Shown here one piece after another: positions 44,760 through 51,905 of a stretch of DNA of 64,000 bases (positions are counted from its first letter, which is position 1; every line of letters starts with the position of its first letter). Below the pieces are notes generated by a model, which saw nothing but the letters and a program-made list of their open reading frames with translations, was not told the origin of the DNA and made no database searches. This stretch comes from Bacteroidales bacterium CF (GTDB taxonomy: Bacteria; Bacteroidota; Bacteroidia; Bacteroidales; UBA932), in assembly GCA_000473305.1 (NCBI GenBank), contig CP006772.1, positions 2,046,001 through 2,110,000 of the forward strand. The letters are read 5' to 3'. The translations under genes were made by a program, and so were the position numbers.

Positions 44760-45794
44760 TTATTTTTTATATAAAAATACTGTCTTGTTCTTTATCTCAT
44801 ATCTTACCAGAGAGGTCATCTGAATCAGGTCCATAACCTGAACCAATGATTCAGAATTGAAGGTTGCTGTAATTTTATAGTTAAGTATGGAGGAGTCTTT
44901 AATTTCAAAATCATATCCATGCCATCTCTCCAATATTTTAGCTACCTCACTTACAGGCGCTTCATCAAAAATAATTTTTCCTTCGGTCCATGCTTTGTCA
45001 TCAAGTGGTGAAGGTTTCATTATTTTAGTGACAGGATTACTTTTTTTCAAATCAGATACAACAATTGTCTGAAAAGGGGCCACTTCTGTTGAAACCAATC
45101 TATTTCCGGAAGACCTTATCAAATCAATTTTCCCGGAATAGAGTGTTGCCTGCGATTTATCATCATTATCATAAGCCTTAAGGTTGAATTTTGTTCCCAG
45201 GACTTTTATGCTAAAGCCCTTCTTCGTATGAACGATCATAGGTCTTAGAGTATCCTTTGCCACATCAAAATATGCCTCACCTGAAAGGTTCACAACCCTT
45301 AGCTTATCATCAAACTTATCCGGATAATTGATACGTGTGTCAGAGTTAAGTATGACGACCGAACTGTCTGGAAGAATGATCTTTGCCTTTACCCCCTTGT
45401 TGGTATATAACTCCTTAGAGGGAGATATATTTTTATATACAACCTGTTCTGCAACCAGCCTGTCGGTATCACTTAAAGATATATTGTCACTGCCTGAAGT
45501 TTTTCCCATATACCACCCGCCAATACCCATCGCTAAGGCAACAGACGCAGCTGCAGCCCAACTAAACATCCTCTTATATGATTTATTACCATCTTTCCTT
45601 ATAACTCTCTTTATAGCTGCAAGTTCTTCATCCGAAGCGTCGGTTTGATGCATGTTCGTAAAAATCCAGATATTCTGGAGTTTTGCAAGATAGTCTGCAT
45701 TTTTCAGGTCTTCAGATGCCCATGACAAGACCTCCTCTACCTCACTCTTTGTGGCATCTCCCTTGACATATTTTATTAATAGTGCTTTATTCAT
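44760..45794 (-). CDS. FecR family anti-sigma factor
   Basis: 344 residues. Cytoplasmic N-terminal anti-sigma region (about 1-75), one membrane helix (about 78-97, SWAAAASVALAMGIGG), a periplasmic FecR domain (about 130-230: AKIILPDSSVVILNSDTRIN, LSGEAYFDVAK) and a C-terminal DUF4974-type domain (about 268-344: KIIFDEAPVSEVAKILERWH) that resembles the STN fold. Holds the ECF sigma until SusC signals. Three nt after the sigma gene. Confidence 0.94.
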   Translation of the reverse strand: MNKALLIKYVKGDATKSEVEEVLSWASEDLKNADYLAKLQNIWIFTNMHQTDASDEELAAIKRVIRKDGNKSYKRMFSWAAAASVALAMGIGGWYMGKTSGSDNISLSDTDRLVAEQVVYKNISPSKELYTNKGVKAKIILPDSSVVILNSDTRINYPDKFDDKLRVVNLSGEAYFDVAKDTLRPMIVHTKKGFSIKVLGTKFNLKAYDNDDKSQATLYSGKIDLIRSSGNRLVSTEVAPFQTIVVSDLKKSNPVTKIMKPSPLDDKAWTEGKIIFDEAPVSEVAKILERWHGYDFEIKDSSILNYKITATFNSESLVQVMDLIQMTSLVRYEIKNKTVFLYKK

Positions 45795-45797
45795 AAA

Positions 45798-46376
45798 TTA
45801 CATATTATTAAAGGGTATCATAAAGCATAGTAAACTAAGATAACCCTTAAGAGCTTTTTTTAAAATTTTATACGCACAAGATATCCTGTATTCTACCGTC
45901 TTTTCTGAAATCATCAGTTTCTCTGCTGTTTCCTTATTCTTTAGCAGCTTATACCTGCTATATATAAATGTTTCCCTGACCTTTGGAGGCATAGATTCAA
46001 CAGCTGCATTTATCCGCTTGTTAACTTCATTGAAACTTATGTAATCTTCTGTCTGCTCGAGAGCGATTATTGAAATATCCATTACACTCAGTTTTGTCTG
46101 ATCAGAAAATTCCTGATGATACTTTTCCCGCCTCAGATGATTGAGGCATCTATACTTTGCCATAACCAAGATATATGGAAATACATCCCGGCTGCTATCC
46201 AGCGTGTCAATTTTTTCCCAAAAAGCAAGAAATACATCTTGCAAAATATCGTTACTTTTCTCATTATCTTTCAAATAACTATAAACATAAAATCTAACCA
46301 TTTTTGAATATCTGCTGTACGCATAATCAAAAAAGTCCTGTTTGGTTAAGCTTTTATTCAAGTCTTTCGAAAACAT
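45798..46376 (-). CDS. ECF RNA polymerase sigma factor
   Basis: 192 residues from MFSKDLNKSLTKQDFFDYAY. Region 2 includes YLKDNEKSNDILQDVFLAFW, and region 4 ends with LLKNKETAEKLMISEKTVEY, the helix-turn-helix. An ATG at 46427 would put the start upstream of the -7 box (46403-46396), so 46376 is chosen. First gene of the FecR, SusC, SusD, TlpA module, which it presumably activates. Confidence 0.92.
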   Translation of the reverse strand: MFSKDLNKSLTKQDFFDYAYSRYSKMVRFYVYSYLKDNEKSNDILQDVFLAFWEKIDTLDSSRDVFPYILVMAKYRCLNHLRREKYHQEFSDQTKLSVMDISIIALEQTEDYISFNEVNKRINAAVESMPPKVRETFIYSRYKLLKNKETAEKLMISEKTVEYRISCAYKILKKALKGYLSLLCFMIPFNNM

Positions 46377-46395
46377 CTTATATATATATAGAACA

Positions 46396-46428
46396 CAAAG
46401 GTAAAAAAATCCTAAAGCGAATTTCAAA
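46396..46428 (-). promoter_or_regulatory. housekeeping-type promoter of the ECF sigma gene
   Basis: Minus strand: TTTG (46428-46425), a 21-nt spacer and a perfect -7 box TACCTTTG (46403-46396). Leader of about 13 nt consisting largely of TATATATATA. Confidence 0.65.
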
Positions 46429-46498
46429 AACAGAAACTAAAGGCAAATGGCGTAAGGATTTCTAAAGTTAGAAAAAAACAGCAATCAGATTTACCAAC

Positions 46499-46620
46499 TC
46501 TGCAGCCGCTTTTATTTGTAGAAATACTGTTTCAGGGCTGTCCATCCTCAGTCGTTGCACTCCCTCCGGCTGAAATGCCCTGATCCAGTATTTCTACATC
46601 AACTTGTAAGTGGCTTCATA
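46499..46620 (+). repeat. palindromic intergenic element, copy B
   Basis: Outer end AGCCGCT (46504-46510), arm GTAGAAATACTG (46518-46529), inner arm CAGGGC (46533-46538), 33-nt core TCCATCCTCA...CTCCGGCTGA (46541-46573), inner arm GCCCTG (46577-46582), arm CAGTATTTCTAC (46586-46597, a perfect 12-bp match), outer end AGTGGCT (46609-46615). Same orientation and arm family as copy A. The distal outer flanks (TCGAT) seen in A and C are lost. Confidence 0.85.
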
Positions 46621-46838
46621 AAATAACCAAAATACCAAGGTCTTTTTCAGGACGGGACAGTCTCGCCTACTTCCGGCGCATTGTTTGTCAATTCCCTGCA
46701 ATTTTCTTAACTTGCAGCAGCCTCTTAGTCAGAACAGTACGACGGAAACAGCGGTTACCAAATGCAACTCAAAAAGGAGCAAACTCAGAAACTAATAGAT
46801 CATGAATAGATGAAGAAAAAATAAAAGATAAAAAATTT
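46621..46838. other. non-coding stretch, possible remnant DNA
   Basis: 218 nt without a credible gene. On the minus strand, about 46739-46695, a short open frame reads LTKRLLQVKKIAGN and stops, and is followed by a GC-richer stretch (46650-46690) unlike the AT-rich surroundings; it could be the tail of a decayed mobile or foreign gene. No promoter matching the Bacteroidota consensus was found for the gene that follows. Confidence 0.35.
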
Positions 46839-47219
46839 GTGAAAATCTTTGGAATTAAAATAAATAGTGACGTTTTAGTTGCGACAATAATATTTATGGT
46901 TTTCTTGATATTTTATGGAATAAAAACAATGTATACTAAACATATTTTAGAGAATGAGAAGACAGTTATTGTTTCTGCTAAAATTATTGATGTCCGAACA
47001 AGGCTAAGAGGTGGGCTTGGAGCAAAATCTAAGATAGGATATATAAAGTTTAGATATTTTGTTAATGGTAAAGAATTTACTCGTTTCTCTGAATCTTTTC
47101 AAATAAGGGATAATATAGGACAGTATCAGGTAGGTGATTGTATTGAACTTCGAGTTAGTTTGGAGAATGAAAATGTTTATAAATGGAACAAATCAAAGGG
47201 CACTTTCAAATGTAAATAA
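46839..47219 (+). CDS. small membrane protein of unknown function
   Basis: 126 residues from a GTG start. One N-terminal membrane helix (about 10-30, VLVATIIFMVFLIFYG), then a small beta-rich domain with IVSAKIIDVRTRLRGG and YIKFRYFVNGKEFTRFSE, loosely similar to DUF3592-type domains. The sequence is notably AT-rich. It stands alone between elements B and C. No ATG is available in frame upstream before a stop, so the start is uncertain. Function not assigned. Confidence 0.6.
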   Translation: MKIFGIKINSDVLVATIIFMVFLIFYGIKTMYTKHILENEKTVIVSAKIIDVRTRLRGGLGAKSKIGYIKFRYFVNGKEFTRFSESFQIRDNIGQYQVGDCIELRVSLENENVYKWNKSKGTFKCK

Positions 47220-47270
47220 ATTTAAAACCCCTCAAATTTGCGAGGCTTTCTCAAGAATTGCCAATTTGAC

Positions 47271-47396
47271 TCGATAGCCGCTCTCAAGTTAATGGAGATA
47301 TGCCTAATAAGGGAAATTTTCAGCCGGAGCGAGCATCGCGAGTGAGGATGGACTTCCCTTATTAGGCATATCTCCAATATAAGAAGCGGCTATCGA
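47271..47396 (-). repeat. palindromic intergenic element, copy C
   Basis: 126 bp bounded by perfect 12-bp terminal inverted repeats TCGATAGCCGCT (47271-47282) and AGCGGCTATCGA (47385-47396). A perfect 22-bp arm pair (47294-47315 with 47354-47375) encloses the reverse complement of the 33-nt core (47320-47352). Orientation is opposite to copies A and B. The arm sequence is unrelated to theirs, yet it is fully self-complementary. No target-site duplication is visible. Confidence 0.88.
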
Positions 47397-47434
47397 AAAA
47401 AAACGAAGGTCTCTATGCAGAAACCTTCGTTTAT
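47397..47434 (-). terminator. terminator of the C25 peptidase operon
   Basis: AAACGAAGGT (47401-47410) pairs with ACCTTCGTTT (47423-47432). On the minus strand the stem runs into T-rich DNA (eight T ending at the boundary of element C). It lies 20 nt after the stop of the last peptidase gene. Confidence 0.8.
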
Positions 47435-47453
47435 TTTTATTGCACCAAGAACT

Positions 47454-49709
47454 TTACTTTAGTCGTATCAGACTTTGTTCCAACTCTGATTTCAGTTCTG
47501 CAGGTAAGGATGAATCCTTAGAAAGCGAAGTCATTGCATCCACGATCTCAGTTTTTCTGAAACTCATCTCAAACCATCCGAGAGCCTCGGCGAGGGTTGT
47601 CCTGATAAGCGGCTTCTCTTGAGGGTCCGAAAGGACTTTCAAAAGAGCATCGACCTGGCGATGAATATTGTTGTTTCTAAGGTTTCTTATCGCAGAAATC
47701 CTCGAGTCATCCGGAGCATTTTTGTCCATTATAATATTCAGGGATTTATCCTGCTTCTTATAATCCGCCTTAAACGCCTTAACGATTGCCTCAGCATTTC
47801 TCTTTACAAGATCTGTGTTGGCCTGCTTCTCGACCTCCTTCAAGACTGCTTCAGGATCCATCACCAAAAGAGAGTTCTGGGCAGCATACTGCACCCTCTG
47901 GCTCTCATTTGAAAACAGTACGGTATTAACAAGAGATGCAATCAATGCATTTTCCCCGGTATAACCGGCATATCTTGCGGCATTCCTGCGAATCAGCTCA
48001 TACGGGTCATCCAGACCGATTTTGAGCGCCTCCACAATATTCTTATCACAAATCTCTATCAACCTCTTAAGCGCCTCCATCCTTACACTATAATAGGGGC
48101 TGCTCTTGAGAACCGAGAGAAGTCTGTCAGAGAAAGAGTCACCGTAGATTCGTGAGAGCTTTTTAAGGGCTATCGCGTTAAGGGCCGGAGAAGATGATTT
48201 AAGATACTCCTCCCACACCTTTGGATCCTTCTGGTTGACTGCAAGGTTGTGATTAAGGCTGGTGCTGCCTTCTGTACGGAACATATAGGTAGGGTCACCG
48301 ATCATGTGCGACTCGATAAACTGAAACTCTTTTTGCCAAAAACCGACACGAGCTCCGGCTCCGAGTATACCCAACAATTCGAGAGACCATTTGTCCTGAA
48401 GCACATTTACAGTATTCCCCTGAGCCACAATTGTAGCTCCGTTTCCGAAAACGTGGTATCCGGAAATATAACCCGGCCTGTGGAATGAACCGTTGTAGCA
48501 GGCATCAAAAATCGAGAGCTTAGGCTGCATCCTGATGTCGATAAGATCCTCAAGATGGATATTGTAATTTGCATTGAAAGCCGAGTCCGAGACCCTTGTC
48601 TGATCCAGTATCTTCTGATCAAAAAAGGACTCAGTGATTCCCATCTCCTCCATTACACTCTGCTTGAAGCTCTCTCTCCTCTCTCCCTTGTATTTACGGT
48701 ACATATTCCTAAGACTTACCGATAGTGCCTGCATCGGACCGATTCTGTCCATGCTGATACCATCTGAGGTAAATTCCACCTCGTCGGTGTCACCTTTATA
48801 TTCAAGAGTACTCGCTGCAGGAAACTCTCCGTTGATATATTGAGTGTCAAAATCTCCATGCTCATGGAATATAAACAGGTCTGTGCCCTTCTGCTGCATC
48901 TTCTCAAAAAGCCTGAACTTCATAAACGGATCCTGACGGTAGTTATAAAACCCATTGCCGGTAGAGACCTTGAAGGCCTCGGGAGCAACCTCGCGCATGT
49001 AGAACTGCTCGTTCTGCCAGGCGGTGAGACAATCGGAATTGTATCCGTGGCCGTTGAAAACGATAAACTTATCAAGCGGGTTGTTCTCTTTATGAGCCGC
49101 AACAACTTTCTTTAAATACCTGGAAAGTAGCTGATTTTTATCAACTCCCATATCAGAAGGCGGCAACATGCGGGCAGAGTAGAAATCACTCTCTACTACC
49201 TGCGGGGATGTCTCCTTCAATTTATAATAGAACATTCCCGGATACTTCTCATCCTTTGAAATGAATTCAAACTCAAGATCGAGATCGTCATAGAACCTGT
49301 CAGATGTAACAGAAGATTCGAACATCGGGAACTTCATCTCATCCATCTTGAAAGCTGTTGTAGCATGCTGGAAGTTACGTACCCTCACTATCGGAACATC
49401 TCCGATAAAGACAGCTCCCTCCAGCACCGGCTTCTTATTGTATATGGCACGAATTTCATTCCTGAGTACCATTGGGTCGTTCCACTCTCCAACCAATATC
49501 ATCGTACCAAGGCCCTCACTTTCGAGCTGCACCTTGTATGCAATAACATCTGTCTTCACAGCGGCAAATGTCTCATTATCCACGACAATGAGGAATCTGC
49601 TCTCAAACCTGCCTTTTGCAGGAATAACCTTGCTCTTTGCAAAAGCATCTGTTCCAATAAAAAATATGATCAGAAGCAAGGCTGTTTTAAAAAATTTCAT
49701 CTTCATCAC
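47454..49709 (-). CDS. C25-like cysteine peptidase with HEAT-like repeats (paralogue 3)
   Basis: 751 residues with a signal peptide (about 1-24, FIGTDAFAKS). The clan CD fold is suggested by LEGAVFIGDVPIVRVR (near 97), the upstream motif FNGHGYNSD (His221), LFIFHEHGD (His282/His284, likely catalytic) and SIFDACYNGSFH (Cys404, likely nucleophile), then HMIGDPTYMF as in gingipain-type C25 domains. Residues about 500-751 are HEAT-like helical repeats (SVRMEALKRLIEIC, ELIRRNAARYAGYTG). No gingipain propeptide or type IX secretion tail. Last gene of the operon, 8 nt after paralogue 2. Confidence 0.75.
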   Translation of the reverse strand: MMKMKFFKTALLLIIFFIGTDAFAKSKVIPAKGRFESRFLIVVDNETFAAVKTDVIAYKVQLESEGLGTMILVGEWNDPMVLRNEIRAIYNKKPVLEGAVFIGDVPIVRVRNFQHATTAFKMDEMKFPMFESSVTSDRFYDDLDLEFEFISKDEKYPGMFYYKLKETSPQVVESDFYSARMLPPSDMGVDKNQLLSRYLKKVVAAHKENNPLDKFIVFNGHGYNSDCLTAWQNEQFYMREVAPEAFKVSTGNGFYNYRQDPFMKFRLFEKMQQKGTDLFIFHEHGDFDTQYINGEFPAASTLEYKGDTDEVEFTSDGISMDRIGPMQALSVSLRNMYRKYKGERRESFKQSVMEEMGITESFFDQKILDQTRVSDSAFNANYNIHLEDLIDIRMQPKLSIFDACYNGSFHRPGYISGYHVFGNGATIVAQGNTVNVLQDKWSLELLGILGAGARVGFWQKEFQFIESHMIGDPTYMFRTEGSTSLNHNLAVNQKDPKVWEEYLKSSSPALNAIALKKLSRIYGDSFSDRLLSVLKSSPYYSVRMEALKRLIEICDKNIVEALKIGLDDPYELIRRNAARYAGYTGENALIASLVNTVLFSNESQRVQYAAQNSLLVMDPEAVLKEVEKQANTDLVKRNAEAIVKAFKADYKKQDKSLNIIMDKNAPDDSRISAIRNLRNNNIHRQVDALLKVLSDPQEKPLIRTTLAEALGWFEMSFRKTEIVDAMTSLSKDSSLPAELKSELEQSLIRLK

Positions 49710-49717
49710 TAAAATCT

Positions 49718-51901
49718 TTAACGCATGTATACTTCCAATCTATTTGCAGTCTTCAGCAACTCAGCCCTCAGGGCCGGGTCAAGGTTTGCCTCCGAAGCCA
49801 CACTCCTGCAAGTGGAGATGATATCCCCTTTCCTGTAAGAGAGTGTAAACCACCCGAGAGCCTCAGCAAGGCTTGTCCTTAATTCTACCGACTCACTGTT
49901 GTCGGCAAGTACCTTTAGATATTGGTCAACCAGCTGGTGATACGGGTTGTTTCTCAACATACTTACACCCATCAGGCGAGCCCTTGGTTTGAGAGTCTTG
50001 TCAGCAAGTTCAAGGCTGTACTCAGCCATTCTCCTCTTTGAATCTATAACACCCTTGAATTTTGAAAGAGCTGCCTGTTTATCCATCAACCAGTCACTCT
50101 CGTTAATTTGCCTTACAACCTCTGCCTCCAGCTTGTCAATGTTCATCAAATCAAAACAGAATGTAGAGTTAAACTGAACCCTCTCGTCAAGAAAATCATT
50201 CACATACACAGATGCTATATATGGGATAAACATATCCTTTCCAATCCTCCCCATAGAAAATGTTGATTTCCTTCTGATAAACTCATAAGGGTCAGAAACA
50301 GACTGAACGAGCATCTTTTCGAAATTGCCGTCATTGTAGAACTGAAGCAGGTGGTATGTCTGGAGCCTCAACATATAATATGGCGATGTCCTGTATGTAT
50401 TCAAAAGAAGGTCTGACATCCCGGAATAATTCAGGTTGAAGAGCTTCTGCAATGCTACCGCTTTCAGATCCGGATGCTTTGCTTTGTTAAAGAAGTCAAG
50501 CCAGTATGCTGTGTCATTCGACTTCATATCTGGTCTTCCCTTATATGGTTCCTCTGATACAGCAGGATTTGCAGCAAAATGGAAGGTCGGGTCACCGATG
50601 ATGTGTGACTCGAGAATGTTTGTGAGCTGAGCCCACTCCCCGACACTGTAACCCAAACCCATCAAACCAAGCATGTCACTTGCAGATTTATCCTGAAGGA
50701 CATTGACAGAGTTGCCTATACCTATCACAGTCTTGCCTGCAGCAAATATATACTCCCCTGCAATAAAAGAATCTTCACGGAAATCCCCGTTGTAACAAGC
50801 ATCGAATATCACAACCCTGGGGTTAGGCTTTATCAGAGGAAGATCTTTCAATACAATACCCATACTGATTTCAGTCAAGGAGTCCTTAACCATCTGCTCC
50901 TTGTCAAAAGCCCCTGCAAACCAGGTAGAATCTATATGGTAATAGTTCATCCAGTTTTTCTTGTAAGCCTCTACATCCTTATTGTCCCTCTTGAGTTTCC
51001 TCAGCTGCTCCCTAAACAGGGCTTTTGCAGCATCAGGATAGAGATCGGTGCCGTCAGCCTTTGGAATGCCTGTCATATATTGTCTTTCAGGCATACCGTG
51101 TTCGTGAAATAGCATCAGATCCACATCTTCTCTCTGTAACTCCCCTGTGATAGTCTCTTTCATATATGGATACATATGAAAAAGAAGGAACTTCGACGAA
51201 TTCCTGTTACCGAAAGCCTGAGGGAACTGCTCCCTTAATGTAACTCCCTCCTCTTTCCATGCGGTAATGCTGTTTGAAAACGAACCTTCACCGGTATATG
51301 ATACCAATACATCCATCGCATTTCCGGAAGCTCTTTCAACAATAAGTTTCTTGAAATAGTCTCTTATCTGTTGGTAGCCCTCCTCTCCTTTTTTTGTGGG
51401 TTTTAACCTCCCAGTATAAATATCACATGCAATCCTCTGCGGAGAATCCCAACGAAGAGTGTAATAGAAAAAGAGAGATTTAAGAGAATCCTTGGCAATA
51501 AAGTCAAACTTCAGGTCAAAGTCATCGTAGAATCGGTCCGAAGGGACAGAGGACTCAAAAATTGAGAATTTTTTCTGATCCATTTTGAATGCCGAAGAAA
51601 AATGCTGGGCATCCCTGATCATAGGCACAGGAATCTGGCCGATAAATATAGCTCCTTCCAGATTCTGTTCCTTGTAGAGATTTAGAATCTTTTCCTTTAC
51701 CTGTTCCGGTGTAGACCAGGCTGAGGGCATGAGAAATGTATTGAAACCCTCGCCCTTCAGCATAGAATCATATTTGTCAATATCTTCCCTGCAGGCGTTA
51801 TAGGTGTCATTATCCACAAAAATGGCAAAGCCTCTCTCGCCTGCCCTGAGAAGGGAGGAGAGAGAGACTGCCAATATAAATATTAACAGTTTTCTTATCA
51901 T
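49718..51901 (-). CDS. C25-like cysteine peptidase with HEAT-like repeats (paralogue 2)
   Basis: 727 residues with a signal peptide (about 1-20). Same architecture as its two paralogues: LEGAIFIGQIPVPMIRDAQH, DLMLFHEHGMPERQYM (His266/His268), VVIFDACYNGDF (Cys369) and HIIGDPTFHF, then HEAT-like repeats from about 470. It differs in the upstream motif: GHGYNSD of the others is GEGSFSN (Glu205), so one conserved His is lost while the presumed catalytic His/Cys pair is kept. Four nt after the barrel protein gene. Confidence 0.75.
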   Translation of the reverse strand: MIRKLLIFILAVSLSSLLRAGERGFAIFVDNDTYNACREDIDKYDSMLKGEGFNTFLMPSAWSTPEQVKEKILNLYKEQNLEGAIFIGQIPVPMIRDAQHFSSAFKMDQKKFSIFESSVPSDRFYDDFDLKFDFIAKDSLKSLFFYYTLRWDSPQRIACDIYTGRLKPTKKGEEGYQQIRDYFKKLIVERASGNAMDVLVSYTGEGSFSNSITAWKEEGVTLREQFPQAFGNRNSSKFLLFHMYPYMKETITGELQREDVDLMLFHEHGMPERQYMTGIPKADGTDLYPDAAKALFREQLRKLKRDNKDVEAYKKNWMNYYHIDSTWFAGAFDKEQMVKDSLTEISMGIVLKDLPLIKPNPRVVIFDACYNGDFREDSFIAGEYIFAAGKTVIGIGNSVNVLQDKSASDMLGLMGLGYSVGEWAQLTNILESHIIGDPTFHFAANPAVSEEPYKGRPDMKSNDTAYWLDFFNKAKHPDLKAVALQKLFNLNYSGMSDLLLNTYRTSPYYMLRLQTYHLLQFYNDGNFEKMLVQSVSDPYEFIRRKSTFSMGRIGKDMFIPYIASVYVNDFLDERVQFNSTFCFDLMNIDKLEAEVVRQINESDWLMDKQAALSKFKGVIDSKRRMAEYSLELADKTLKPRARLMGVSMLRNNPYHQLVDQYLKVLADNSESVELRTSLAEALGWFTLSYRKGDIISTCRSVASEANLDPALRAELLKTANRLEVYMR

Positions 51902-51905
51902 GTCT

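Noticed and set aside
35226-47396. Interpretation of the palindromic elements as integron attC sites or CRISPR
   Set aside because: No integron-type core sites (RYYYAAC/GTTRRRY pair) at the ends, no integrase, and only three copies without regular spacing.
47271-47396. Interpretation of copy C as a classical MITE
   Set aside because: Terminal inverted repeats are perfect, but no target-site duplication flanks them and no transposase is present; left open rather than called.
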